A stretch of DNA of 6,062 bases from contig VBAE01000031.1 of assembly GCA_005882415.1 (NCBI GenBank), positions 1-6,062 on the forward strand, in the 5' to 3' direction. Positions 1 through 4,810 of the stretch are shown here, one piece after another. Every line of letters begins with the position of its first letter. The first letter of the stretch is position 1. The DNA comes from Alphaproteobacteria bacterium. GTDB lineage: Bacteria > Pseudomonadota > Alphaproteobacteria > Sphingomonadales > Sphingomonadaceae. The notes beneath the pieces are model-generated. The model was given only the letters and a program-made list of their open reading frames with translations. It ran no database searches and had not been told where the DNA came from. Made by a program: the position numbers and the translations under genes.

Positions 1-1693
1 CGTCATCATCGACGAGTTCACCGGCCGGATGATGGACGGCCGGCGCTGGTCGGACGGCCTCCACCAGGCGGTGGAAGCCAAGGAAGGGGTGACCATCGAG
101 CCCGAGAACCAGACCCTCGCCTCGATCACCTTCCAGAACTATTTCCGCCTCTATCCCAAGATCGGCGGGATGACCGGAACCGCGGCCACCGAAGCGGCCG
201 AATTCTGGGACATCTACAAGCTGAACGTCGTCACCATCCCCACCCATGTGCCGGTGAAGCGGATCGACGAGGACGACGAATTCTACAAGAACCAGGACGA
301 CAAGTTCGGCGCCATCGCCAAGTCGATCAAGGAGAAGCAGGAGCTTGGCCAGCCGGTCGAGGTCCTGAACGCCCGCTATCACGAGCAGGAAGCCCATATC
401 GTCGCCCAGGCCGGCCGCCTGGGAGCGGTGACCATCGCCACCAACATGGCGGGCCGCGGCACCGACATCCAGCTCGGCGGCAATGTCGAGTTCCGGATCG
501 GCGACGAGCTCTCCGAGATGGAGGACGGGCCGGAGAAGGACTCGGCGATCGAGAAGATCAAGCGCGAGGTCTCCGAGGAGAAGGAGCGGGTGCTCGCCGC
601 CGGCGGCCTGTTCGTGCTCGGCACCGAGCGCCACGAGAGCCGGCGCATCGACAATCAGCTGCGCGGCCGCTCGGGCCGTCAGGGCGATCCCGGCCTGTCC
701 CGCTTCTATCTGAGCCTCGACGACGATCTCTTACGCATCTTCGGGCCGCAGACCATGTTCGCCCGGCTGATGAACAAGAACCTCGCCGACGGCGAGGCGA
801 TCGTTTCGCCCTGGATTTCCAAGGCGATCGAGACCGCGCAGAAGAAGGTCGAGGCGCGCAATTACGACGTCCGCAAGCAGGTCGTCGAATATGACGACGT
901 GATGAACGACCAGCGCAAGGTCATCTATGAGCAGCGCGCGGACATCATGGATTCGACGACCGTCGGCGACGTCGTCGTCGACATGCGGGCCGAGACGATC
1001 AATTCGATCGTCGGCGAGGCCTGCCCACCCAATTCCTATCCCGAGCAGTGGGACGTGCCGCTGCTGAAGGAGCGGGTCGCCCAGGTTTTCGGCATCGAGC
1101 CGCCGATCGACGACTGGATGAAGGAGGAAGCGGTCGAGCCCGACATGCTGGTCGACCGGCTCCAGGCGCTCGCCGACGCGCAGGTCGAGGAGAAAGCCGC
1201 CCAGCTTCCGGAAGAGAGCTACATCCAGCTCGAAAAGAGCGTCCTGCTCCAGTCGCTGGACCAGCATTGGAAGGAGCATCTCTCGATGCTCGACGCGCTC
1301 CGCCAGGTCATCCACCTGCGGGCCTATGCGCAGAAGAAGCCGATCGACGAATATAAGCACGAGGCCTTCGCCCAGTTCGAGCGGATGCTGACCGCGATCC
1401 GCGAGGACGTGACCCACCTCCTCGCCGTCGGCCAATTCAACTGGGGCCAGCAGGAGGAGGAGCTGCCGGAGATTCCGGACTTCATCACCCACCATATCGA
1501 CCCGTTCACGGGCGAGGACGACAGTGCCGACATCGACGCCGCCACCGGCACCGTCATGTCCCGCCTGCCGCCGCTGCAGATGGACCGGCCGGAAATGCCC
1601 TCCGACCTCGCCCTCGACGCCCCGCTCAGCCGCAACGCGCCGTGCCCGTGCGGGTCGGGCCGCAAGTACAAGCACTGCCACGGCCAGATCTGA
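1..1693 (+). CDS. secA: Protein translocase ATPase SecA, C-terminal part (5' end outside window)
   Basis: SecA is the ATPase motor that pushes unfolded preproteins through the SecYEG channel in the inner membrane. The reading frame is already open at base 2 and gives 563 residues; full-length alphaproteobacterial SecA is about 900. Visible in order: the conserved stretch DEFTGRMMDGRRWSDGLHQ (from residue 4), ITFQNYFRLYPKIGGMTGT, motif V TNMAGRGTD (about bases 440-466), the arginine-finger motif VI QLRGRSGRQGD (about 656-688), the helical scaffold and wing regions, and a C-terminal zinc-binding tail CPCGSGRKYKHCH (bases 1643-1681). That tail binds SecB and phospholipid in the family. Oddity: GQPV (347-358) is followed directly by EVLNARYHEQEA. 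Family members have about 25 residues there, including motif IV (LVGTxSIEKSE), so this copy seems to carry an in-frame deletion at the start of the second nucleotide-binding domain. Identity is certain; function of this allele is not. Confidence 0.97.
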   Translation, partial: VIIDEFTGRMMDGRRWSDGLHQAVEAKEGVTIEPENQTLASITFQNYFRLYPKIGGMTGTAATEAAEFWDIYKLNVVTIPTHVPVKRIDEDDEFYKNQDDKFGAIAKSIKEKQELGQPVEVLNARYHEQEAHIVAQAGRLGAVTIATNMAGRGTDIQLGGNVEFRIGDELSEMEDGPEKDSAIEKIKREVSEEKERVLAAGGLFVLGTERHESRRIDNQLRGRSGRQGDPGLSRFYLSLDDDLLRIFGPQTMFARLMNKNLADGEAIVSPWISKAIETAQKKVEARNYDVRKQVVEYDDVMNDQRKVIYEQRADIMDSTTVGDVVVDMRAETINSIVGEACPPNSYPEQWDVPLLKERVAQVFGIEPPIDDWMKEEAVEPDMLVDRLQALADAQVEEKAAQLPEESYIQLEKSVLLQSLDQHWKEHLSMLDALRQVIHLRAYAQKKPIDEYKHEAFAQFERMLTAIREDVTHLLAVGQFNWGQQEEELPEIPDFITHHIDPFTGEDDSADIDAATGTVMSRLPPLQMDRPEMPSDLALDAPLSRNAPCPCGSGRKYKHCHGQI

Positions 1694-1711
1694 GGCTGGG
1701 GTAGGATGAAG

Positions 1712-1748
1712 AAAGGGCCGGGCTCCCGAGGGGGGCGCCGGCCCTTTT
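1712..1748 (+). terminator. Rho-independent terminator of secA
   Basis: A perfect 10-bp stem pairs AAAGGGCCGG (1712-1721) with CCGGCCCTTT (1738-1747), followed by TTCTTATCTC. The 16-nt loop can extend the stem by pairing GCTCCC with the following GGGGGC, allowing one G-U pair. It lies 18 nt after the secA stop. On the minus strand the stem is followed by CTTTCTTC, so it may also stop transcription arriving from the convergent hemerythrin gene. Confidence 0.9.
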
Positions 1749-1755
1749 CTTATCT

Positions 1756-1851
1756 CGTCATCCCGGACTTGATCCGGGATCCATGAACACAGGTCAGCGA
1801 GAACTTGCCTCGAACCGTGTTCATGGATGCCGGATCAAGTCCGGCATGACG
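1756..1851. repeat. Intergenic inverted-repeat (REP/BIME-like) element, copy 1
   Basis: A 96-bp element bounded by CGTC and GACG. The left arm is a hairpin with 8-bp stem ATCCCGGA / TCCGGGAT and loop CTTGA (1760-1780). The right arm is a hairpin with stem ATGCCGGA / TCCGGCAT and loop TCAAG (1827-1847). Between them CCATGAACAC (1781-1790) pairs with GTGTTCATGG (1817-1826) around a core of about 26 nt. Outer stem plus three hairpins gives a cloverleaf. It sits between the secA terminator and the 3' end of the hemerythrin gene, together with copy 2. Similar arms are, from general knowledge, widespread between genes in alphaproteobacteria; they are probably non-autonomous and dispersed by a transposase elsewhere in the genome. 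Confidence 0.9.
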
Positions 1852-1882
1852 GGTTTGGTTCAGGCGCCGGCGCCTCTCCTTT

Positions 1883-1976
1883 GTCACCCCGGGCTTGACC
1901 CGGGGTCCATGAACACAGGTCGGCGAGAACTTGCCCGGTCCGTGTTCATGGATGCCGGATCAAGTCCGGCATGACG
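1883..1976. repeat. Intergenic inverted-repeat (REP/BIME-like) element, copy 2
   Basis: Second tandem copy, 31 bp after copy 1 and in the same orientation. Left hairpin: stem ACCCCGGG / CCCGGGGT, loop CTTGA (1886-1906). Right hairpin: stem ATGCCGGA / TCCGGCAT, loop TCAAG (1952-1972). The central arms CCATGAACAC (1907-1916) and GTGTTCATGG (1942-1951) match copy 1 exactly. It ends 8 bp before the hemerythrin stop codon, so in the minus direction it is the first structure met by polymerase leaving that gene and may act as a transcript-end stabiliser or terminator (inference). Confidence 0.9.
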
Positions 1977-1983
1977 GGGTGAG

Positions 1984-2436
1984 TCACGCCATCTTGAAGC
2001 CTTCCTTGTTCATCAGCGAGGTCAGGCGGGCGTTCTGCTCCGGGCTCATCAGCTTGCGGAAGGCCGGGAAGACCTCTTCTTCTTCCATCCGGATATGCTC
2101 TTCCAGCATCGCGCGGAAGTCCCGCACTCGGGCGAGCCAGTCGGGGCTGTTCTTGGGCAGCGTCTCGAGTTCGTAGAGATAGGTCTTCACATAACCGTGC
2201 TCGCCGGTCAGCGCGTCGGCGTCGTGGGCGAGATTGGCCTGGCGGAGCGCCGGGTAGATGACGTTCTCTTCCTCATTGGCGTGCTTGGTCAGCGCATATT
2301 TGAGTTTGCCCAGCAGGGTGGTGCGCGTCGCGACCTGGCTGTCGTCGGTCGCTTCCAATGTGTCGAACAGGCCCTGGGTGAGGCGATGCTCGGCGGTGAG
2401 CGCGTCGACCCAGTCGCCGCTCATGCCGGTCGACAT
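1984..2436 (-). CDS. Hemerythrin HHE domain protein (5' end apparently frameshifted)
   Basis: This 150-residue helical protein has a complete di-iron hemerythrin signature: H17, then H52 and E56 (HANEE), H80 (GEH), and H114 with E118 (EEHIRMEE). Bacterial HHE proteins bind oxygen, NO or iron and act in redox or nitrosative stress; which one applies here cannot be read from the sequence. The ATG at 2436 is the only in-frame start after a TGA at 2491-2493 and has no convincing ribosome binding site. The 18 codons between that TGA and the ATG still read AGAAVGIAANVGRKLFLQ, which looks like real protein. In the neighbouring frame upstream lies MATETKTKKSSGKSNSSSE behind a good Shine-Dalgarno. The original gene therefore probably ran from 2546, and one base is missing near 2490. 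The iron-binding domain is unaffected. The gene diverges from the dehydrogenase at 2751 and converges on secA. Confidence 0.88.
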   Translation of the reverse strand: MSTGMSGDWVDALTAEHRLTQGLFDTLEATDDSQVATRTTLLGKLKYALTKHANEEENVIYPALRQANLAHDADALTGEHGYVKTYLYELETLPKNSPDWLARVRDFRAMLEEHIRMEEEEVFPAFRKLMSPEQNARLTSLMNKEGFKMA

Positions 2437-2546
2437 CTGGAGGAACAGCTTGCGGCCAACATTGGCGGCGATGCCGACGGCGGCGCCGGCTCACTGCTCG
2501 AATTGGATTTGCCGCTGCTCTTTTTGGTCTTGGTCTCGGTCGCCAT
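2437..2546 (-). pseudogene. Detached 5' coding segment of the hemerythrin gene
   Basis: From the ATG at 2546 the minus strand reads 19 codons rich in Lys, Ser and Thr, a typical disordered N-terminal tail, and then passes out of frame through the rest of the segment to a stop near 2421. Continuing in the hemerythrin frame from base 2490 gives a small-residue-rich stretch ending in NVGRKLFLQ that joins directly to the HHE domain. Restoring one base near 2490 would fuse the two parts into a single protein of about 188 residues. I recall that layout (charged tail, Gly/Ala-rich segment, HHE domain) from sphingomonad homologues. It could be a true mutation or a base-calling error. Confidence 0.6.
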
Positions 2547-2550
2547 CTGG

Positions 2551-2556
2551 CCCTCC
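2551..2556 (-). promoter_or_regulatory. Ribosome binding site favouring the hemerythrin start at 2546
   Basis: On the minus strand GGAGGG is followed by CCAG and then ATG at 2546. The downstream ATG at 2436 has nothing comparable. This supports 2546 as the original start and so supports a frameshift inside the gene. Confidence 0.65.
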
Positions 2557-2570
2557 ATGATTTGTCCGCA

Positions 2571-2596
2571 GGAACAGCCGGGCGGGTGCTGAGGTT
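2571..2596 (+). promoter_or_regulatory. Putative EcfG-type promoter toward the dehydrogenase
   Basis: On the plus strand GGAAC (2571-2575) is followed after 18 nt by GTT (2594-2596), the mirror image of the minus-strand element because the site is the palindrome GGAAC-N18-GTTCC. Transcription would start near 2603 and give a leader of about 148 nt before the ATG at 2751. The longer leader and the less perfect -10 (GGTT) make this direction less certain than the other. Confidence 0.4.
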
Positions 2597-2598
2597 CC
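2573..2598 (-). promoter_or_regulatory. Putative EcfG-type (general stress) promoter for the hemerythrin gene
   Basis: Read on the minus strand: GGAACC (-35, bases 2598-2593), a 16-nt spacer, then TGTT (-10, bases 2576-2573). This resembles the alphaproteobacterial EcfG/SigT consensus (GGAAC, about 16-18 nt, CGTT). Transcription would begin near 2566, leaving a leader of about 20 nt that contains the ribosome binding site at 2551-2556. The spacing is just right for the start at 2546. Confidence 0.5.
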
Positions 2599-2610
2599 GG
2601 AGCCGGATCG

Positions 2611-2621
2611 AAGGAGGTGAT
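2611..2621 (+). promoter_or_regulatory. Perfect extended Shine-Dalgarno without a conventional start
   Basis: AAGGAGGTGAT matches the complement of the 16S rRNA 3' end over 11 bases. No ATG follows at normal distance. The nearest fit is ACG at 2626, 8 nt after GGAGG. From there the frame stays open for 42 codons to a TGA at 2752-2754 that overlaps the dehydrogenase ATG (ATGA). It may be the remains of a leader ORF, a ribosome standby site, or chance. Confidence 0.35.
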
Positions 2622-2750
2622 TGTTACGGGGCTGAATTCACCCGCTTTTTCGTGGCTGCGGCAGGACGTTCGGACGATGCGGCGGACTGCGGAGACGGAA
2701 GCCCCGCGGCGTTCGTTCCGAGAGGGCGACACAAATAAAGGGAGTGCGCC

Positions 2751-3920
2751 ATGAAAGCCCTCGTCTGGCACGGCAAGCAGGATATCCGCTACGACACCGT
2801 CCCCGATCCCGAGATCGAAGAGCCGCGGGACGCGATCATCAAGGTGACGAGCTGCGCGATTTGCGGCTCCGACCTCCACCTCTTCCACAATTATATCCCG
2901 GCGATGAAGCCGGGCGACATCGTCGGCCACGAAATGATGGGCGAGGTGGTCGAGACCGGGAGCGCGGTCAACAACCTCAGGAAGGGCGAGCGGGTCGTCA
3001 TCCCGTTCACGATCAATTGCGACGAATGCGACCAGTGCCGGCGCGGCAATTATTCGCTGTGCGAGCGCTCCAACCGCAACAAGCCGCTCGCCGACAAGGT
3101 GTTCGGCCACACCACGGCGGGCCTGTTCGGCTATACCCATTTGACCGGCGGCTATGCCGGCGGCCAGGCCGAATATCTGCGGGTGCCCTTTGCCGATGCG
3201 ACCCACATCAAGGTGCCGGACTCGATGACCGACGAGCAGGCTTTGTTCCTCGGCGACATCTTCCCGACCGGCTGGCAGGCCGCCGTGCAGTGCGACATCC
3301 AGCGGACCGACACGGTCGCGATCTGGGGCGCTGGGCCGGTCGGCCAGATGGCGATCCGAAGCGCGATCCTCTTGGGCGCGAAGCAGGTGATCGTGATCGA
3401 CCGGCTGCCCGAGCGGCTGTCGATGGGCGCCGCCGCGGGCGCGATCCCGATCAACTTCGAGGATGAGAGCGTCGTCGAGCGCTTGAACGAGCTCACCGAC
3501 AATAAGGGCCCGGACAAGTGCATCGACTGCGTCGGGCTCGAGGCGCACGCCAGCGGCCACATCGATTCGATGATGGACCGGGTCAAGCAGGCGACGATGA
3601 TGGAGAGCGACCGCCCGCACGTGCTGCGCGAGATGATCTACGTCTGCCGCGGCGGCGGCGTGCTCTCGATCCCGGGCGTCTATGGCGGGCTGGTCGACAA
3701 GATCCCGTTCGGAATGGCGATGAACAAGGGCCTCACCTTCCGAATGGGCCAGACCCATGTCCGGCGCTGGACCGGCGACCTCACCCGCCGGATCGACGAG
3801 GGCCAGATCGACCCGAGCTTCGTCATCACCCACACAGCCGATCTGAAGGAAGGACCGGGCATGTACCGGGTCTTCGAGCAGAAGCAGGACAGCTGCATCA
3901 AGGTCGTGCTGAAGCCGTAA
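2751..3920 (+). CDS. Zinc-dependent alcohol/formaldehyde dehydrogenase (MDR family)
   Basis: A 389-residue medium-chain dehydrogenase of the glutathione-independent formaldehyde dehydrogenase-like branch, oxidising an alcohol or hydrated aldehyde with NAD+ in the cytoplasm. The catalytic domain shows C38 (CAICGSDLH), H60-E61 (VGHEMMGEV) and D169 (LGDIFPTGW) as the expected catalytic zinc ligands. C90, C93, C96 and C104 form the structural zinc lobe. The Rossmann fold has GAGPVG at 193-198, and the acidic D217 ending the second strand (VIVIDR) predicts NAD+ over NADP+. The substrate is not determinable; the actual formaldehyde activity of relatives varies. The ATG at 2751 is preceded by GGGAG (2740-2744) at good distance. 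The gene diverges from the hemerythrin gene across a shared promoter region, and is followed, after repeat copy 3, by a small membrane protein gene in the same direction. Nothing appears broken. Confidence 0.93.
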   Translation: MKALVWHGKQDIRYDTVPDPEIEEPRDAIIKVTSCAICGSDLHLFHNYIPAMKPGDIVGHEMMGEVVETGSAVNNLRKGERVVIPFTINCDECDQCRRGNYSLCERSNRNKPLADKVFGHTTAGLFGYTHLTGGYAGGQAEYLRVPFADATHIKVPDSMTDEQALFLGDIFPTGWQAAVQCDIQRTDTVAIWGAGPVGQMAIRSAILLGAKQVIVIDRLPERLSMGAAAGAIPINFEDESVVERLNELTDNKGPDKCIDCVGLEAHASGHIDSMMDRVKQATMMESDRPHVLREMIYVCRGGGVLSIPGVYGGLVDKIPFGMAMNKGLTFRMGQTHVRRWTGDLTRRIDEGQIDPSFVITHTADLKEGPGMYRVFEQKQDSCIKVVLKP

Positions 3921-3930
3921 CGCCCCGCAT

Positions 3931-4026
3931 CGTCATCCCGGGCTTGACCCGGGATCCAGGAACACAGGTCGGCGAGGACTCTCCCCAAACCGTGTTCATG
4001 GACCCCGGATCAAGTCCGGGGTGACG
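3931..4026. repeat. Intergenic inverted-repeat (REP/BIME-like) element, copy 3
   Basis: A 96-bp third copy, bounded by CGTC and GACG, starting 11 bp after the dehydrogenase stop. Left hairpin: stem ATCCCGGG / CCCGGGAT, loop CTTGA (3935-3955). Right hairpin: stem ACCCCGGA / TCCGGGGT, loop TCAAG (4002-4022). The left central arm reads CCAGGAACAC where the other copies have CCATGAACAC, and the core is more diverged, so this copy is older or of another subfamily. It separates two co-directional genes and could weaken or modulate read-through (inference). Confidence 0.9.
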
Positions 4027-4059
4027 GGTAGGTAGGAACTGAGAAAGGAACATCGCGTC

Positions 4060-4623
4060 ATGAACCCCACTTCCACCTTGTCGACCAGCCGGCCGGACCG
4101 GAGCCTCACCACCACCGACCGGGTCGCACGCGGCCTGGGCTGGTTCTCGATCGGGCTCGGCCTGGTCGAGATCATCGCCCCCGGGCGGCTCGGCCGCGCC
4201 TTGGGCCTCGAAGGCCGCGAGCGGCTGCTCCAGGCTTATGGCGGACGCGAGATCGGCGCCGGCGTCTGGGCGCTCTCCGACACGCCGGCCCCCGCGATCT
4301 GGGCCCGGGTCGGCGGCGACCTGCTCGACCTCGCCACCCTCGCCGTGGGCCTGCGCGACGCCGACAGCGAGCAGAAGCGCAACGCGATCATCGCGCTCGC
4401 CGCGGTGGCCGGGATCACCGTCGTCGACCTTCTGACCGCCGCAAGCCTCACCGCCGAGACTTCGGAACGGAAGGGCGAGACGGGCCGCGACTATAGCGAC
4501 CGGAGCGGCTTCCCCCAGGGCGCCGCAAGCGCCCGCGGCGCCGCGGAAGGGATCACCCCTGTGGACTTCCAGGTCACGGCGACGCCCGAGCGCGCGGTGG
4601 CGGCCCTCGAACCGGCGGAATAG
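4060..4623 (+). CDS. Small membrane protein of unknown function
   Basis: A 187-residue protein with no catalytic motif that I recognise. After a polar N-terminus of about 22 residues there is a hydrophobic helix at 24-41 (GLGWFSIGLGLVEIIA), a moderately hydrophobic stretch at 58-98 containing AYGGREIGAGVW and DLLDLATLAVGL, and a clear helix at 109-130. A polar, probably disordered tail follows with RDYSDRSGFPQG at 143-154. The pattern resembles small four-helix inner-membrane proteins, sometimes the N-terminal half of cyclase/dehydrase-like proteins, that I recall near stress-type dehydrogenases; that link is from memory and weak. The start is set by the ATG at 4060 with AAAGGAA (4044-4050) upstream, at a slightly long spacing. 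It lies 139 bp after the dehydrogenase with repeat copy 3 between them and may be co-transcribed. No terminator is visible before the tRNA promoter. Confidence 0.8.
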   Translation: MNPTSTLSTSRPDRSLTTTDRVARGLGWFSIGLGLVEIIAPGRLGRALGLEGRERLLQAYGGREIGAGVWALSDTPAPAIWARVGGDLLDLATLAVGLRDADSEQKRNAIIALAAVAGITVVDLLTAASLTAETSERKGETGRDYSDRSGFPQGAASARGAAEGITPVDFQVTATPERAVAALEPAE

Positions 4624-4647
4624 CGGCAAACATCGGGCGAGAGGTGC

Positions 4648-4676
4648 TTGCAGAACCGGAAATCCGGCTGCTATAG
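4648..4676 (+). promoter_or_regulatory. Sigma-70-type promoter of tRNA-Asn
   Basis: TTGCAG (4648-4653, preceded by C as in the alphaproteobacterial CTTG pattern) and CTATAG (4671-4676) are separated by exactly 17 bp. Transcription would start near 4683, about 15 nt before the mature tRNA. The match to the housekeeping promoter pattern of this class (CTTGAC, 17 bp, CTATAT) is good. Confidence 0.75.
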
Positions 4677-4697
4677 GCGCCCTCGCCTGATGGCTGC

Positions 4698-4772
4698 TCC
4701 CCGGTAGCTCAGCGGTAGAGCATCCGACTGTTAATCGGATGGCCGATGGTTCGAATCCGTCCCGGGGAGCCA
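4698..4772 (+). tRNA. tRNA-Asn (anticodon GUU)
   Basis: A complete 75-nt cloverleaf with encoded CCA. The acceptor stem pairs TCCCCGG (4698-4704) with CCGGGGA (4762-4768), then discriminator G and CCA at 4770-4772. The D-arm uses GCTC/GAGC. The anticodon stem TCCGA / TCGGA flanks the loop CTGTTAA with anticodon GTT at 4730-4732. The T-arm is GATGG-TTCGAAT-CCGTC. It reads AAC and AAU codons. The convergent NAD kinase gene ends 38 bp downstream, and no integrase or attachment-site duplication is seen beside it. Confidence 0.97.
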
Positions 4773-4810
4773 ATTTCTCTTACATCGCAGCCACCGGCCC
4801 GTGAGGCTAG

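Noticed and set aside
731..1681. Long minus-strand open frame (316 codons) opposite secA
   Set aside because: It is the antisense shadow of a well-recognised gene in GC-rich DNA; the translation is low complexity (Arg, Val, Leu, Asp, Gly) with no family resemblance.
1783..1974. 63-codon plus-strand open frame between secA and the hemerythrin gene
   Set aside because: It consists almost wholly of the two repeat copies, so the frame reflects the repeat sequence and not a gene.
1756..1976. Possible CRISPR array
   Set aside because: Only two tandem units of about 95 bp with internal inverted repeats and a 31-bp gap; no short direct repeats with regular unique spacers, and no cas genes.
2421..3833. 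Very long minus-strand open frame (470 codons) opposite the dehydrogenase
   Set aside because: Most of it mirrors the dehydrogenase gene. Only its last part, from 2546 down, looks protein-like, and that is the 5' end of the hemerythrin gene.
4035..4059. GGAAC followed after 16 nt by CGTC, like an EcfG promoter before the membrane protein gene
   Set aside because: The -10 would abut the ATG at 4060 and place the transcription start inside the coding region, and the last base differs from the CGTT consensus.
4698..4772. tRNA-Asn as an integration site for a genomic island
   Set aside because: The tRNA is intact and directly followed by nadK; no integrase gene and no repeated 3' tRNA fragment within the window.
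4773..4810. Possible terminator between tRNA-Asn and nadK
   Set aside because: Only a short bulged pairing (AGCC with GGCT) and no T-tract is found on either strand; not enough to call.
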